A DNA stretch of 64,000 nt, taken from contig NC_057765.1 of assembly GCF_010389155.1 (NCBI RefSeq), positions 20,974,270 through 21,038,269 on the forward strand. Reading direction: 5' to 3'. Of this stretch, positions 11,814 to 23,179 are shown piece by piece. The notes beneath the pieces were generated by a model. That model was not told the origin of the DNA, searched no databases, and worked only from the letters and a program-made list of their open reading frames with translations. This DNA comes from Erigeron canadensis. Its lineage: Eukaryota > Streptophyta > Magnoliopsida > Asterales > Asteraceae. The translations under genes and the position numbers were made by a program. Within the stretch, counting starts at the first letter, position 1. Each line of letters starts with the position of its first letter.

Positions 11814-12408
11814 TGGGTTATAACCTTGATTAATTTACCTTAATCCGAAAATTAAACCCTAAATTTTACCACACGAAGCAGCTACCTCGTGCCACTATTC
11901 ATTCGTCTCCTTTTCGATCGATTTCACCCTCTTTTCGTGATTATCATCCAGGATTGTTGGTAATTTCATGATATACGATGGAATATTGATGGTCTTAACT
12001 TTAAAATCAACGGATTTAAGTCGTTATAATGCCCGCTTTTTTAATCTACCTCGTGTGAACAATTTCACGAACGAACTAAGGATTGAATCTTTGATATTTG
12101 ATGATTTGGACTAAAATTGGACTTAAAATCGGATTAATTGTTGTTTGTACATCTTACATCTAACAAAAGTTCACATTAACATGTTTCAAATCAAGATTAA
12201 TTGAGGAATCTATGGTTCTGTTACTATTCACACGAAGCACGAAGAACTTTCACTTCGTGTTCATCTAAATCGATTTTTGATTATTTTCTGGGCATTAAGA
12301 CACTAATATTCATGATTAACAAGTCCACGTTGATGATTAATTTTGAATTTGCTCAAATTGGTTATCATATGGAGATGTTCCTCGTTCAAATTTTCTGGGT
12401 TTCATACT

Positions 12409-12462
12409 TGGCTCGTGCTGACGTCACGACGAGGGATATCCTCCTCGTGATGACGTCATCAC
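12409..12462 (+). promoter_or_regulatory. TGACGTCA palindromes upstream of ORF3 (A2)
   Basis: Two adjacent motifs: one around CGTGCTGACGTCACGACGAG (12415-12434), and a perfect 16-bp palindrome GTGATGACGTCATCAC at 12447-12462. The centre TGACGTCA is a textbook bZIP (TGA/CREB-type) binding core. Related copies occur in the LTRs and before ORF3 in A3 and A4, so this is a family-wide repeated motif. Confidence 0.6.
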
Positions 12463-12547
12463 TAAGCAGAATACCAAAACCCTAATTTTTAGTTTTTGTT
12501 AATTCTAACTTCGTTTTTTCTTGTCGTTTTTGTCTGTTTTTGTGCAG

Positions 12548-15069
12548 CTGTGGCTGGACAAGGTGATAATGCTCGTTTGTTCGCAAAAGAGCACAATGCA
12601 ACACTCGATCTTAGCATTACGCAGACGGGGTGCACTCCAGAGTTTCACGGTGTTCTCCAGTTTCTTGCACGTTGTCGCATTAGCTTTGCGTTGACCGAGA
12701 ACCCTCCGTTGGTGATAAGTCTTATTCGGGAGTTTTGGAACTCAGCCCGATCAGTGCAGATGGGTGATCATTTGTACATTCGCACTTCGGTTAGAGGACG
12801 TTCTATATCATTCTCAGCTGGAGACTTAAGGACTTTTTTACGCTTAGGTGTTGATGACATAGAGCAAGGTCCTACTGAGTTTACAGAAGAATTATGTGAC
12901 GGTGCTCTACGTCGTATGGGTTATGCTGGTAACATTACATACCCATACTTTAGGAACAATCTTCGCGGCTAATGGAAGCTCCTTGCTTACTATTTGTTGA
13001 GGTCTATGAGTCATCAGAGTACGGGTCATGATCAGATGAACATCCAAAATGCATCTCAGTTGGTTGCTTTGGTGCTGAAGAAGCCATACAACTTTTCTCA
13101 GTACATTTTTGATAATTTTGAAAGGCAAATGAGATCATTTGGAACCGACAAGAAGTTTTACTTGTTTCCAAGATTTGTGATGATCATAATTCGTCACTTT
13201 GCAGCTGAATTGTCATTTGACGGTCCTACGTTCAATTTAGGTCGTCTTACTTATAAGGCTTTTGTTGAAAGTATGAAGCACGTGTCGGGAAGAAATGTTC
13301 CGATTGAGGTTGATAATCCACCTTTGTTCGGACATTTGATTAATCCTAACTATGTTGCACCTCGAAAAGGTTGTGAAGATGAAGAACGCGTTGCTGCTGC
13401 TGGTGATGATCAGGCTCAAGATAATCCTCAAAAAGAGCGAGCTGATCAGTTTGAGGGACTTAATGATGTTCTTTTGTATGCTGGAGATCTGGAGAATGAT
13501 CCAGATATGGATGCTCTTATGCAGGATGTTGATGATCCCGCAAATCTTGTGCCACCAACTACTGGAGTTTCTTCTTCTACCTCTGCTCCAGTTGATGTTG
13601 ATGTTGGTCCTTCTGAATTCCCTGCTAATGTTGTTGAGGATTCAGAAGATGAAGAAGAGGAAGAAGGGTTGCCAAAGCGAAGAAGAAGACAAGCAAGATC
13701 TCAAGCTGAAGTTGATAGGGAATATGCTGCTTATAATGAAGCCATGGAGAGGTCTCATGCACCTACTGTTGGTGATACTCCATTGGTTGCTACTTTAAGA
13801 GCTTCTGTTTCTGAGATTCATGTTTCTGTGTTTGCTACTTCTGCTGCTGGTGTTGTTGTTGGGGAGAGAAGGTCGAGACCAACGTTTATCATTAGAGGAA
13901 TTGGTTCTCGCGCACAAGTTGTTACTGAGGCTACAACTGTTACGATTCCTACTGCTCTGGAGTCTACAGTTCGTCAAGAGCCAGAGCCGACACTTGTTGC
14001 TCCTAGGCCTTCGTCTGCTCATATGCAGGCGACAGTTCCTGTTTAGACAATAATGGGACGTCTGTTGGCTCCTTTGCAAAGACCTCAGATTCCTCCCACA
14101 GGAACTTTCAATGCTCGTATGCCTTCATTTGAAGCTACGATGCCACCCCATGCTTCTACATCTGATGTTGCTTCTACGTCACGTCCAGTTGCTCTAGTTC
14201 AAGTGCAGCTGAGTCGTTTATTTTCTGAGAAGAAGATGTTAGAGATGAGGGTTACAGCTTTGGAGAATCGGCTAAAGCTCCAAGCTGCTAAGCATCAAAA
14301 GGAGATGGACTTAATGACAGCACTTGTTCATTCTCTTAGATCTAGACTTGACCAATTCTTGGCTCAAAGGGGAGATAAGAATGCTTGTAAGGATGATGAG
14401 CTAGCAAGGAAGTCAAGAGATGATGATCATGAAGATCAAGATCCAGCTCAAGGTCCAAATCAAGCACAACCATCAGTTGGTGAGCCAGAGAATAGAGATC
14501 AAGGTCAAGGTCAAGATGCTGGTGATGCTATGGATACAGAGACTGCAGATGTTCAGGGGGAGTCGTCAAGAGAAATTGAGTCAGAGATTGTTGGTACAGC
14601 TGGTGCTAGTACTTCTAGGACTCAAGATAAAGGCAAAGCTGTGATGGCCGCTCCAGATGCAGATCCTGATGATCCAAATAATGATGATGAGGAAGATTCC
14701 AATTCAGCTAACTCCAATTCTAATTATGATAGAATAGAAAGGGAGATTCGAGAAAAGATAGTGAATGATCCTCATAATCATATAGAAAAAGAAAATCTTA
14801 GCAAAGGAAAATCTACTCAGGATAGTGAGTCAACTAAGACTGATTCTACTACCAATGCCTCTACAGAGTCAGATTTGCACCCTTTAATTGTGCATAGACT
14901 AGAAAAGAGATTGGGATATGATCCACAAGCTCATATGAGAGCTAGAGCAGAGATTATGGATTATGATGATTATTATTATCTAGGATCACTTAGGGATCAA
15001 ATGAAAGAACAGTCAGGATTAACTCATACATCTTCAAAGTCAGAGTCAGATTCGGATTATAAACCTTAG
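12548..15069 (+). pseudogene. Copy A2: ORF3, post-pol env-position protein
   Basis: A single frame of about 840 codons with two stops (12970 and 14044), starting just after a pyrimidine-rich tract ending TTTTTGTGCAG at 12547. The ATG seen in A3 and A4 is CTGTGG here, so the start codon is lost. Residues 1-210 form a folded-looking domain (CTPEFHGVLQFLARC, LVISLIREFWNS, GHDQMNIQNASQ). An acidic/low-complexity region follows with a KRRRRQ basic patch, then a coiled coil (about residues 555-600, MLEMRVTALENRLKL), then an acidic Ser/Asp-rich tail. No transmembrane segment is evident. The position matches env-like genes of Sireviruses, but the function is unknown. Confidence 0.75.
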
Positions 15070-15349
15070 TGCTAATGATTTTTGTTTTTGTAATAATTAT
15101 AAGATAAATATGAATGTATTTGTTACATTATATTTATGATATAATATTATTGTTGTAAGTTAAAATAGATAAAGATTATAAGATAAATATTAATGTAATT
15201 GTTGCATTATATTTATGATATAGTATTATTTATTTTAATTTCTATTATTTATTTTAATTTCTTTTATGTATTTATACTATTTATTATGTCTTGACTTATG
15301 TATTTATGTTCTTTATCTTTGCATATTTGAATTGCTTAAATTGCAGATT
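15070..15349 (+). other. AT-rich spacer between ORF3 and ORF4 (A2)
   Basis: Intron-like, very AT-rich. It contains an imperfect duplication of a unit of about 55 bp (ATTATAAGATAAATAT...ATATTATT) with a period near 75 bp, and ends with AAATTGCAG, a good 3' splice-site match, directly before the ORF4 frame. A3 has the same layout. Confidence 0.6.
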
Positions 15350-16292
15350 AACTTCAAAAGATAAGTGCATTGGACGTTCTTGATGCTGAAGATGACTTAG
15401 ACAATATCAATAATGAAGATATGGAAGAAGGAGAGTTCATTATTTCAGAAGCTGATAGGAAAAGGTTGCTTGATATACCTCATGTCTTTGATCGTGTCTT
15501 TAATGAAGATGAAGTCATTCAAGTTGAACCGGTAGCTGAAGTGGAACATCTCAATCTTAATCAAATCAGACACAATCCAGATGAACATAGGAACGCAGCA
15601 AATTTGAGGTTTGTTTTGGGAGTTTATCTCAGACAAGGATGCACCCAAGTACTTCTCAGTGATACAGAGTTGGTTCTATGATCAGAGAATCGATTTATTT
15701 GTTATCAAGAGAAAGGAGGGATGCCAGTACATGTCTATGAGTCAAAGACATTTCCACTCTCTTAGTGATTCAGACATGATAGATTTGGGAAGACGCTGAT
15801 TTGTTAATCTTCATAGTAATGGACTTGCAGATTTCTATTGGAATAGATTCCGAAGTGAAAGAATTTGGAATTTTAGCGATAGAGGTTTGAAGCCTGAAGA
15901 TTGGTTGATTAAACCTACACCTAAGAAGAAGATTAAGAATCCAGATGGCACATTTCGGTTGGTTCAGAAAAGGATTAAATGTGTTAAAAAGGTTCCCGCT
16001 ATCACATGAGATCAAGATATGCTGACAGAGATGACATTTTTGGCAGATAGATATCAAGTCAGGTGAAGCACAGATGATTGTTGATGATTCACAGAAACAG
16101 ATGTTGCTACGCATGTATGATCCAATGCAGGTTGTCAACTTGTCAAGAGGTGATCAGAGAAGACTTTTGGATACACCTTGCGCAGCAGTGGATTTTTGGA
16201 GAGTTAAAGAAAGGCGTTATCGCAACATTCTCGCACATTGTTTGCAAGAGAGAATTCATGCGAATAGCACCAGACTTTTGTTTAATGGATAG
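15350..16292 (+). pseudogene. Copy A2: ORF4, C-terminal env-position protein
   Basis: The frame is open from the AG at 15349; the first in-frame ATG is 15421. The N-terminus is acidic (EDDLDNINNEDMEEGEF). Relative to A3, a deletion of about 215 bp after LRFV removes a middle segment and shifts frame. The rest (KRKEGCQYMSMSQRHFHSLS and on) continues with stops at about 15798 (TGG to TGA against A3) and 16007 plus further shifts, ending LLFNG at TAG 16290-16292. The HFHSL...DLG and KKQMLLHMYDPM segments resemble the C-terminus of the family C ORF3. No known function. Confidence 0.65.
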
Positions 16293-16340
16293 CTTTGAAG
16301 TTCAAGTTCAAAGACTTTAAAGAGATCTAGTTGCAATCGT

Positions 16341-16350
16341 CAAGGGGGAG
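16341..16350 (+). other. Polypurine tract (A2)
   Basis: CAAGGGGGAG immediately before the 3' LTR, the expected plus-strand primer. A3 has the same tract at about 23169-23177. Confidence 0.8.
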
Positions 16351-16352
16351 TT

Positions 16353-17047
16353 TGTAGATGCAGATTCGTTGTGACAATCGCAACATAGATTTGATTATCG
16401 TTTATGTTTTAGGAACTATGTTTGTAATCATTTAAATAAGAACTTGTGTTGATATTTAATGATTACGTTTAAACTTCAATATTATATCTGTTTGTGTTTT
16501 GTATTGTGTTTGTGTGTTATATATTGTTTTGCAGGTACAAGAACATAGAATCAAGGTTTATAAGTGTTGTAGAACACTTAAATGATGATTGGATGTTATG
16601 TATGAGCCAAACGAAGCCAAACAAAGAGTCAAAGGCACGTCCCTTGTGCTGATGTCATCAGCATGAAGGATTACCCTCGTGCTGACGTCAGCACGAGGTG
16701 AATTGACTAATTGTTAATTCGGGCTTAATTACACGATTAAGGCCGAAGCCCACATAACCCAATATCAACTAGTATAAATACAAGACATAATCTACGAAAT
16801 TAGGTTAATGGTTTTGAATCATGGTTAATAGTTTCGAGATCTTAGTGATTATACACGAATCAAGGTTATTTGTTCCTTCGTGTTACCTCCTACACGAACC
16901 ACAAGCCTTGTGCATCTCCTTGTGTTGATTCATTGCTTATTAATCAACAAGAGGCAATAGCAATCTAGTTATCTCAAGAGGATTCCGCACTCTTGACATA
17001 ACGAATCACATCTTATTACGATCCACGCAACAATAGGGCACCTTACA
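16353..17047 (+). repeat. Family A 3' LTR (A2)
   Basis: 695 bp, from TGTAGATGCAG to ACCTTACA. It contains TATAAATA at 16773-16780 and two palindromic TGACGTCA/TGATGTCA motifs upstream of it. The next base starts post-pol sequence of copy A3 rather than unrelated flank, so A2 and A3 share this LTR. No PBS follows. Confidence 0.88.
16675..16698 (+). promoter_or_regulatory. Perfect 24-bp palindrome with TGACGTCA core in the A2 LTR
   Basis: CCTCGTGCTGAC followed by its exact reverse complement. A weaker relative (arms TGCTGATG/CATCAGCA) lies just upstream at 16647-16663. Both sit about 75-125 bp before the LTR TATA box, a natural enhancer position. TGACGTCA is the bZIP core; the stress-induced LTRs of some copia elements use similar factors, but binding here is inferred. 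Confidence 0.65.
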
Positions 17048-19163
17048 GGGTCACATAAGTTCGCAAACTATTAAGTGGCATATTAGGCTACTCAGGTTAC
17101 ATGGTGACTGTCCTTGGCCAGGGTATGTTTAAAATGTCACAACTTAAAGGAAACTGGAAGTACCGACTGTTTAAGAAGACAAATATACTGGTAATCGTGG
17201 TTGGGTCACTGTTCATAACTAATAATAAGAGAACTATTTCTCACTTGCAAACTTATGTAAATGCTAATCTGATCTAATCTGCAAAAAACTTAGAATTTCT
17301 TTTAAATAAATAAGTAGTTTATTTATTTTTTGTTTATTTTATTTTATATTTTTATTTTTACTTTTATTTGTGTACAAATAAGTGTCAGTTTGTGTGTCAA
17401 ACTAGTTCTTATTGCACGAGAGATTTGATAAGCATCTAATGATTCTGTAAGAAATTGTATGATTGATAGTGAATTATATGAGTCTGGTTGCTTATGGTAA
17501 GTATGTTTAAAAGATGGATTTTCTAATTACTACATAAGTTGTTTAATTTAGAAAATGAAATGGAATTGAAATTGAAAAGTCAAAATATTTTTTAATGTGT
17601 TTCAAGTAAAATTTTGAAATTTCAATTGTTTTTGGTTGATAAGTATGCTTGACAAAGATTGGACTTGTCCTAGATTTTGAAATGACTAGCAGGTTAAGAT
17701 TTTGGTTGTTTTGCATATTTATGATATTTTATTGATTTTTGATGCATTGATGAAGTTTGTTAAGTGTGCAGGTTATAGCTATCAAATTTCATTTTCACTA
17801 TGAAAGTGCGGTTGGATCGATTAAATTGTAACCAATTTGACTATGAAAGTGCGGAATGCATCATAATTTCCAAGGAAAACATATTTACATAAAACATTGG
17901 TATTCATGTAAATCATGGAGATTATAACCTAAGACTTAGTGTGATAGGTTATTATTGTATTATGAAGGTCACAACCTAAGATGTAATGTGATAGGTTGTC
18001 GATATGATAATTTGATGTATTTGTAATGCATTATATATTAAATGTGTTTTGATGTAAGTTTGCAGTTGTTGAATTAAACATCAATGAAGAAATGATCGAT
18101 TTTATGTCAAGAATATAATGTAAGATTAATTTGATATATTATTTTGATGACAAGTTAGTACAGATGATTTATAATTGCATATTCGACTAGATACAGGTTT
18201 TTGGTAACGAGTATCTACAGGTTTATGTTTCTGGAATTTTTGTAATTTTTCTATAATTAGTTTTCTGGAAAAATTGTCAAAATTTGGCCAAGGAAAGCAA
18301 TTCGTGTGAATTAAAAGCTGAAAATTCGACTTCGTTCGTGCTGACGTTGACATGACTCGTGCTGACGTCATCACGCAGCCCACGAACTAGGTGTTCGGCC
18401 CTGCCCACGAAGCTCCGAATATAAATATGGGTTTTAACACTTCATTAATTATCTTTAATCGGAAATTAACCCTAAGTAAATCACACAAACTTCGTCTCCT
18501 TCGTGCCACTATTCATCCGACTCTAATTCGATCGATTTCATCCACTTTTCATCTTTTTCATTCAGATTCATTGGTATAATTCCAATCTAGGATGATTGTT
18601 TGATGTTTTAACTATGAAAATTAACGATTACAAGTCGTTATAATGCCCAATTTTTGAATTTTTGTTCTCATGAACAGTAACATGGACGAACCACGAATTA
18701 GATCTTCAATTTTTGATGATTTGGACTTAAAATTGGACTTAAAATTGGATTAAATGATGTTTGTACACCTTAAATCTAACAAAAGTTCACATTAAAATAC
18801 TTAAAATCAAGATTAATTGAGGATTTTGAGTTTCGGTCACTATTCAAATGAAGAACATCAAGAACACGAACCACTTCGTGTTCATCAAATTCGTTTCGAT
18901 TATTGGATTCTGGGCATGAGATTACGAAAAACAAGTCCATGTTGATGATTTAAGTTCGTTTTGATTAATTAAATCGTTGAATGGAGATGTTTTTGACTTG
19001 TTTTTCTGGGTTCACGAAGAACACTTCATGCTGACATCACACGAAGAGGTTTATCCTCGTGCTGACGTCACACGAAGGTGGTTGTGACACTTAGAAAAAT
19101 TTTTGAAATTTTTATTTCTAACTTTTATTTTCTTGTCGTTTTTTTTTTTGTTTTTGTGCAGGT
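17048..19163 (+). other. A3 post-pol spacer and ORF3 leader, noncoding
   Basis: Matches the A2 spacer. It holds the AT microsatellite, the twin AACCTA/TAGGTT stem-loops (about 17932-17999), TGACGTCA-related motifs (18336-18373 and 19026-19074), the internal TATA box and, at 19141-19161, a pyrimidine tract ending TTTTTGTGCAG. The AG at 19160-19161 is two bases before the ORF3 ATG. Confidence 0.7.
18420..18427 (+). promoter_or_regulatory. Candidate internal TATA box for ORF3 (A3)
   Basis: TATAAATA followed by TGGGTTTTAACAC, aligned with 11806-11813 of A2. About 740 bp of untranslated leader separate it from the ORF3 ATG at 19164. A TGACGTCATCACG motif lies about 55 bp upstream. Confidence 0.5.
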
Positions 19164-21714
19164 ATGGCAGGACAAGGTGCTAACGCTCGAGTGTTTGTCA
19201 AGGAACACAATGCTACGATTGATCTCAGCATTACTCAGACGGGATGCACACCAGAGTTTCATGGTGTCCTACAGTATCTCGCACGTTCTCGCATTCGTTT
19301 TGCTTTGACCGAGAACCCTTCGTTGGTGATAAGTCTCATTCGAGAGTTTTGGAACTCACCTCGAACGGTGCAGATGGGTGATCATATGTACATTCGCACT
19401 ACTGTTGGAGGACGTACTTTTACGTTCTCAGATGTAGACTTAAGGATGATTTTGTAGTTAGGTGATGTCGACATAGAGCAAGGTCTGACAGAGTTCTCTG
19501 AAGCTTTATGTGACGGTGCTCTACGACGTATGGGTTACACTGGTGACATTACCCACCCATATTATAAGAATCATCTTAGAGGCAAATGGAAGTTGCTTGC
19601 CTACTATCTTTTGAGGTCCATCAGTCATCGGAGTACAGGACATGACCAGATGAACATTTATACTGCTTCTCAGATGGTTGCTCTAGTACTGAACAAGCCG
19701 TACAACTTTTCTCAGTACATTTTTCATAATTTTGTTAAGTAGTTGCAGTCATTTGGAAGCGATAAGAAGTTCTTTTAGTTTCCAAGATTTGTGATGATAA
19801 TAATTCGGCACTTTGCAGCTTAGCTACCTCAAGACGGTCATACGTTAAAATTAGGACGTCTTACGCATAAAGTGTTTGTAGAGAGTATAAAACACTTGTC
19901 GGGTGGAAATGTTCGGATCATGTTGATAATCCACCATTGTTCGGACATTTGCTTAATCCTAACTATGTTGCTCCTCGACAAGGTTGGGAAGATAAAGTAC
20001 TCATTGCTATTGCTGATGATGATCAGGCTCAAGATAATCCTCAAAAAGAGTGAGCTGATCATTTTGAGGGACTTAATGATGTTCCTCTATATGGATGCTC
20101 TTATGCAGGATGTTGATTATCCCGCAAATCTTGTTCCACCAACTACTGGAGTTTCCACTTCTACCTCTGCTCCAGTTGGTGATGTTGCTGGTCCTTCTGA
20201 GCTACCAGTTACAGTTAATGCTGGTGATGACTAGGAAGATGATGAAGAAGACGTTGAAAGATTACCGAAGCAAAGAAGAAGACAAGGGAAAGGAGTTGAC
20301 GTTGTGGAGAGACTTCCAACTTCTCAGCAATCTCAGGCTGAAGTTGATAGAGATTATGCTACGTATCAAGCTGCTATGGAGAGGTCTCATGCACCTAATT
20401 GGTGATACTCCACCAGTTGCTGCTTTAAAAGCTTCTGTCTCTAAGATTCCTGTTTCTGGGTCTACTACTTCTGCTGGTGTTGTTATTGGGGAGAGAAGGT
20501 CGAGACCAAAGTTTATTATAAGAGGAACTGGTTCTCGCGCACAAGTTGTCACTGAGGCTACAACTGTTACGATTCCTACTGCTCCGGAGTCTACAGTTCG
20601 TCAAGAGCCAGAGCCGACAGTTGCTGCTAGGCCTTCTTCTGCTTCCATTCAGGCTACTGTTCCTGTTTCTACTATTATGGGATGTTTGAGGATGCCTTTT
20701 GAAAGACCTCAGATGCCTCCCACAAGAACTTTCAGTGCTCGTATGCCTTCATTTGAAGCTACGATGCAACCCCATGGCTCTACATCTGATGTTGCTTCTA
20801 CTTCGTGTCTAGTTGCTCCAGTTCAAGTGCAACTGAGTCATCTGTTTTTTGAGAAGAAGATGTTAGAGATGAGGGTCACGGCTTTGGAGAATCAGCTAAA
20901 GCTCCAAGCTGCTAAGCATCAAGAACAGATGGACTTAATGACAACACTTGTTCATTCTCTTGGTTCTAGACTTGACCAATTCTTGGCTCAAGGAGGAGAT
21001 AAGAGTGGTTGTAAGGATGATGAGCTTGCTAAGAAGACAAGAGATGATGCTCATGAAGATCAAGATCCAACTCAAGGTCCAAATCTAGCACAACCATCAG
21101 TTGGTGAGCCAGAGAATTAGGGTCAAGGTCAAGATGCTGATGATGCAGCTATGGATACAGAGACTACAAACATTCAGGGGGAGTCGCCAAGACAGAAAGA
21201 GTCAGAGATTGCTGGTACAACTGGTGCTAGTACTTTTGGGACTCAAGATAAAGGTAAAGCTGTGATGGTTGCTCCAGGTGCAGATCCTGATGATCCTGAT
21301 GATGATGATGATGATGAGGAAGATTACAATTCAGGTAACTCCAATTCTAATTCTGATAGAATAGAAAGGGAGAGTCGAGAAAAGTTAGTGAAGGATCCTC
21401 ATAATCATATAGAAAAAGAAAATCTTAGCAAAGGAAAATCTACTCAGGATAGTGAATCAACTAAGACCGATTCTACTACCAATGCTTCTACAGAGTCAGA
21501 TTTGCACCCATTAATTGTGCATAGACTAGAAAAGAGATTGGGTTATGATCCACATGCTCATATGAGAGCTATAGCAGAGATTATGGATTATGATGATTAT
21601 TATGATCCAGGATCACTTAGGGATCAACTGAAAGAACGGTCAGGGTTAACTCATACATCGTCAGATTCAAAATCAGATTCGGATTCAGATTCGGATTATG
21701 AACCTCAGTGCTAA
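19164..21714 (+). pseudogene. Copy A3: ORF3, broken
   Basis: Starts with ATG at 19164 (MAGQGANARVFVKEHN), giving the best view of the true N-terminus. Stops occur at 19455 (CAG to TAG against A4), 19740 (CAG to TAG), about 19777 and 19822, with a frameshift before 20095. The coiled coil (EKKMLEMRVTALENQLKL) and the acidic Ser/Asp tail follow in the shifted frame; another stop is at 21118. The last codons are YEPQC then TAA. Two ATG-proximal features are shared with A4: the splice-acceptor-like tract and the MAGQG start. Confidence 0.75.
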
Positions 21715-21970
21715 TGATTTTTGTTGTTTTTGATAATGATTATAAGATAATTATGAATGTAGTTGTTACATTATATTTATGATATAATATTATTGTTGTA
21801 ATTTAAAATAGATAAAGATTATAAGATAAATATTAATGTAATTGTTGCATTATATTTATGATATAGTATTATTTATTTTAATTTCTTTTATGTATTTATA
21901 CTATTTATTATGTCTTGACTTATGTATTTATGTTCTTTATCTTTGCATATTTGAATTGCTTAAATTGCAG
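21715..21970 (+). other. AT-rich spacer between ORF3 and ORF4 (A3)
   Basis: Equivalent to 15070-15349 and somewhat shorter. It has the same duplicated ATTATAAGATAA...ATTATATTTATGATATA unit and ends TTAAATTGCAG, again a 3' splice-site match. Confidence 0.6.
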
Positions 21971-23117
21971 ATAAACTTCAAAAGATAGGTGCATTGGACG
22001 ATCTGGATATTGAAGATGACTTAGACAATATCAATAATGAAGATATGGAAGAAGGAGAGTTCATTATTTCAGAAGCTGATAGGAAAAGGTTGCTTGATAT
22101 ACCTTATGACTTTGATCGTGTCTTTAATGAAGATGAAGTCATTCAAGTTGAACCGGTAGCTGAAGTGGAACATCTCAATCTTAATCAAATCAGACACAAT
22201 CCAGATGAACATAGGACCGCAACAAATTTGAGGTTTGTTGTATCTGCAAACATAATTGATGAAGAACATGATAATATTTTTAAGTTATACTGGAATATTG
22301 ATGCTACATGAGAGATTGATCTTAGAAGATTCAATATACCTCCGGTGCAGCAAGACCCTGAGTTTATTATTGATCGAAGGGTTCCAGTGGTTGTAACTCG
22401 TGCTGGTTTTCATGTGGGTGGAAATTTAAAACCATCAATGTTTGGGAGTTTATCTCAGACAAGGATGCACCCAAGTACTTCTCAGTGATACAAAGTTGGT
22501 TCTATGATCACAGAATCAAGTTGTTCATTATCAAGAGAAAAGAAGGATGCCAGTACATGTCAATGAGTCAAAGACACTTCCACTCTCTTAGTGATTCTGA
22601 TATGATAGATTTGGGAAGACAATGGTTTATTAATCTTCAGAGTAATGGACTTGCAGATTTCTACTGGAATAGATTCATAGATGAAAGAATTAGGAATTTC
22701 AGTGATAGAGGTCTGAAGCCAGAAGATAGGTTGATTAAACCTACACCATTGAAGAAGATTAAGAATCAATATGGCACATTTCATTTTGTAAAGAGAAGGA
22801 TTAAATGTGTTAAGAACGTTCCCGCTATCAGATGGGATCAAGATATGCCGACGACGATGACATTTTGGCAGATAGATATCAAGTCAGGTGAAGCACAAAT
22901 GTTTGTTGATGATTCAAAGAAACAAATGTTGCTACACATGTATGATCCAATGTAGGTTGTCAACTTGTCAAGATGTGATCAGAGAAGACTTTTGAATACA
23001 CCTTGTTCAGCAGTGGAATTTTGGAGAGTTGAAGAATGGCGCTATCGCAATATTCTCGCTCATTGTTTACAGGAGAGAATTCATGCGAATAGCACAAGGC
23101 TTTTGTTTAACGGATGA
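21971..23117 (+). pseudogene. Copy A3: ORF4
   Basis: The fullest ORF4. It is open from the AG at 21970; the first in-frame ATG is 22045. Segment 1 (to a TGA at 22309) is acidic. A middle segment (EIDLRRFNIPPVQQDPEF, GFHVGGNLKPSMF) is present here and deleted in A2. A frameshift near 22450 precedes the well-kept domain (SWFYDHRIKLFIIKRK, YMSMSQRHFHSLSDSD, ADFYWNRFIDERI, KKQMLLHMYDPM). A TAG at 22953 equals CAG in A2. It ends LLFNG. No family that I know; related by eye to the C-terminus of the family C ORF3. Confidence 0.68.
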
Positions 23118-23179
23118 CTTTGAAGTTCTAGTTTTTGAAGACTTTAAAGAATTCTAGTTGCAACTGTCAAGGGGGAGTC

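Larger units (their letters stand above)
4210..17047 (+). mobile_element. Copy A2: family A Sirevirus-like copia element, 5' truncated
   Basis: Order: partial gag, pol, a 2.8-kb noncoding spacer, ORF3, an AT-rich spacer, ORF4, polypurine tract, 3' LTR. The LTR, leader and first half of gag are missing at the fusion with A1. Adding the missing 5' end, as seen in A4, gives an intact length of roughly 14-15 kb, very large for Ty1-copia. The size comes from the post-pol genes and spacer, as in Sireviruses that carry env-like genes. Confidence 0.82.

Noticed and set aside
12496..12547. Apparent signal peptide (hydrophobic start before VAGQGDNAR)
   Set aside because: The hydrophobic residues come from translating a pyrimidine-rich intron-like tract. 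A3 and A4 have an ATG just after the acceptor-like AG, so this segment is not coding.
13820..14053. Leucine-rich plus-strand frame resembling a membrane protein
   Set aside because: It overlaps ORF3 in another frame and follows its codon pattern; it has no conservation of its own.
15370..15372. ORF4 start at 15370
   Set aside because: The codon is TTG. The first ATG is 15421, and the frame is open upstream to a splice-acceptor match.
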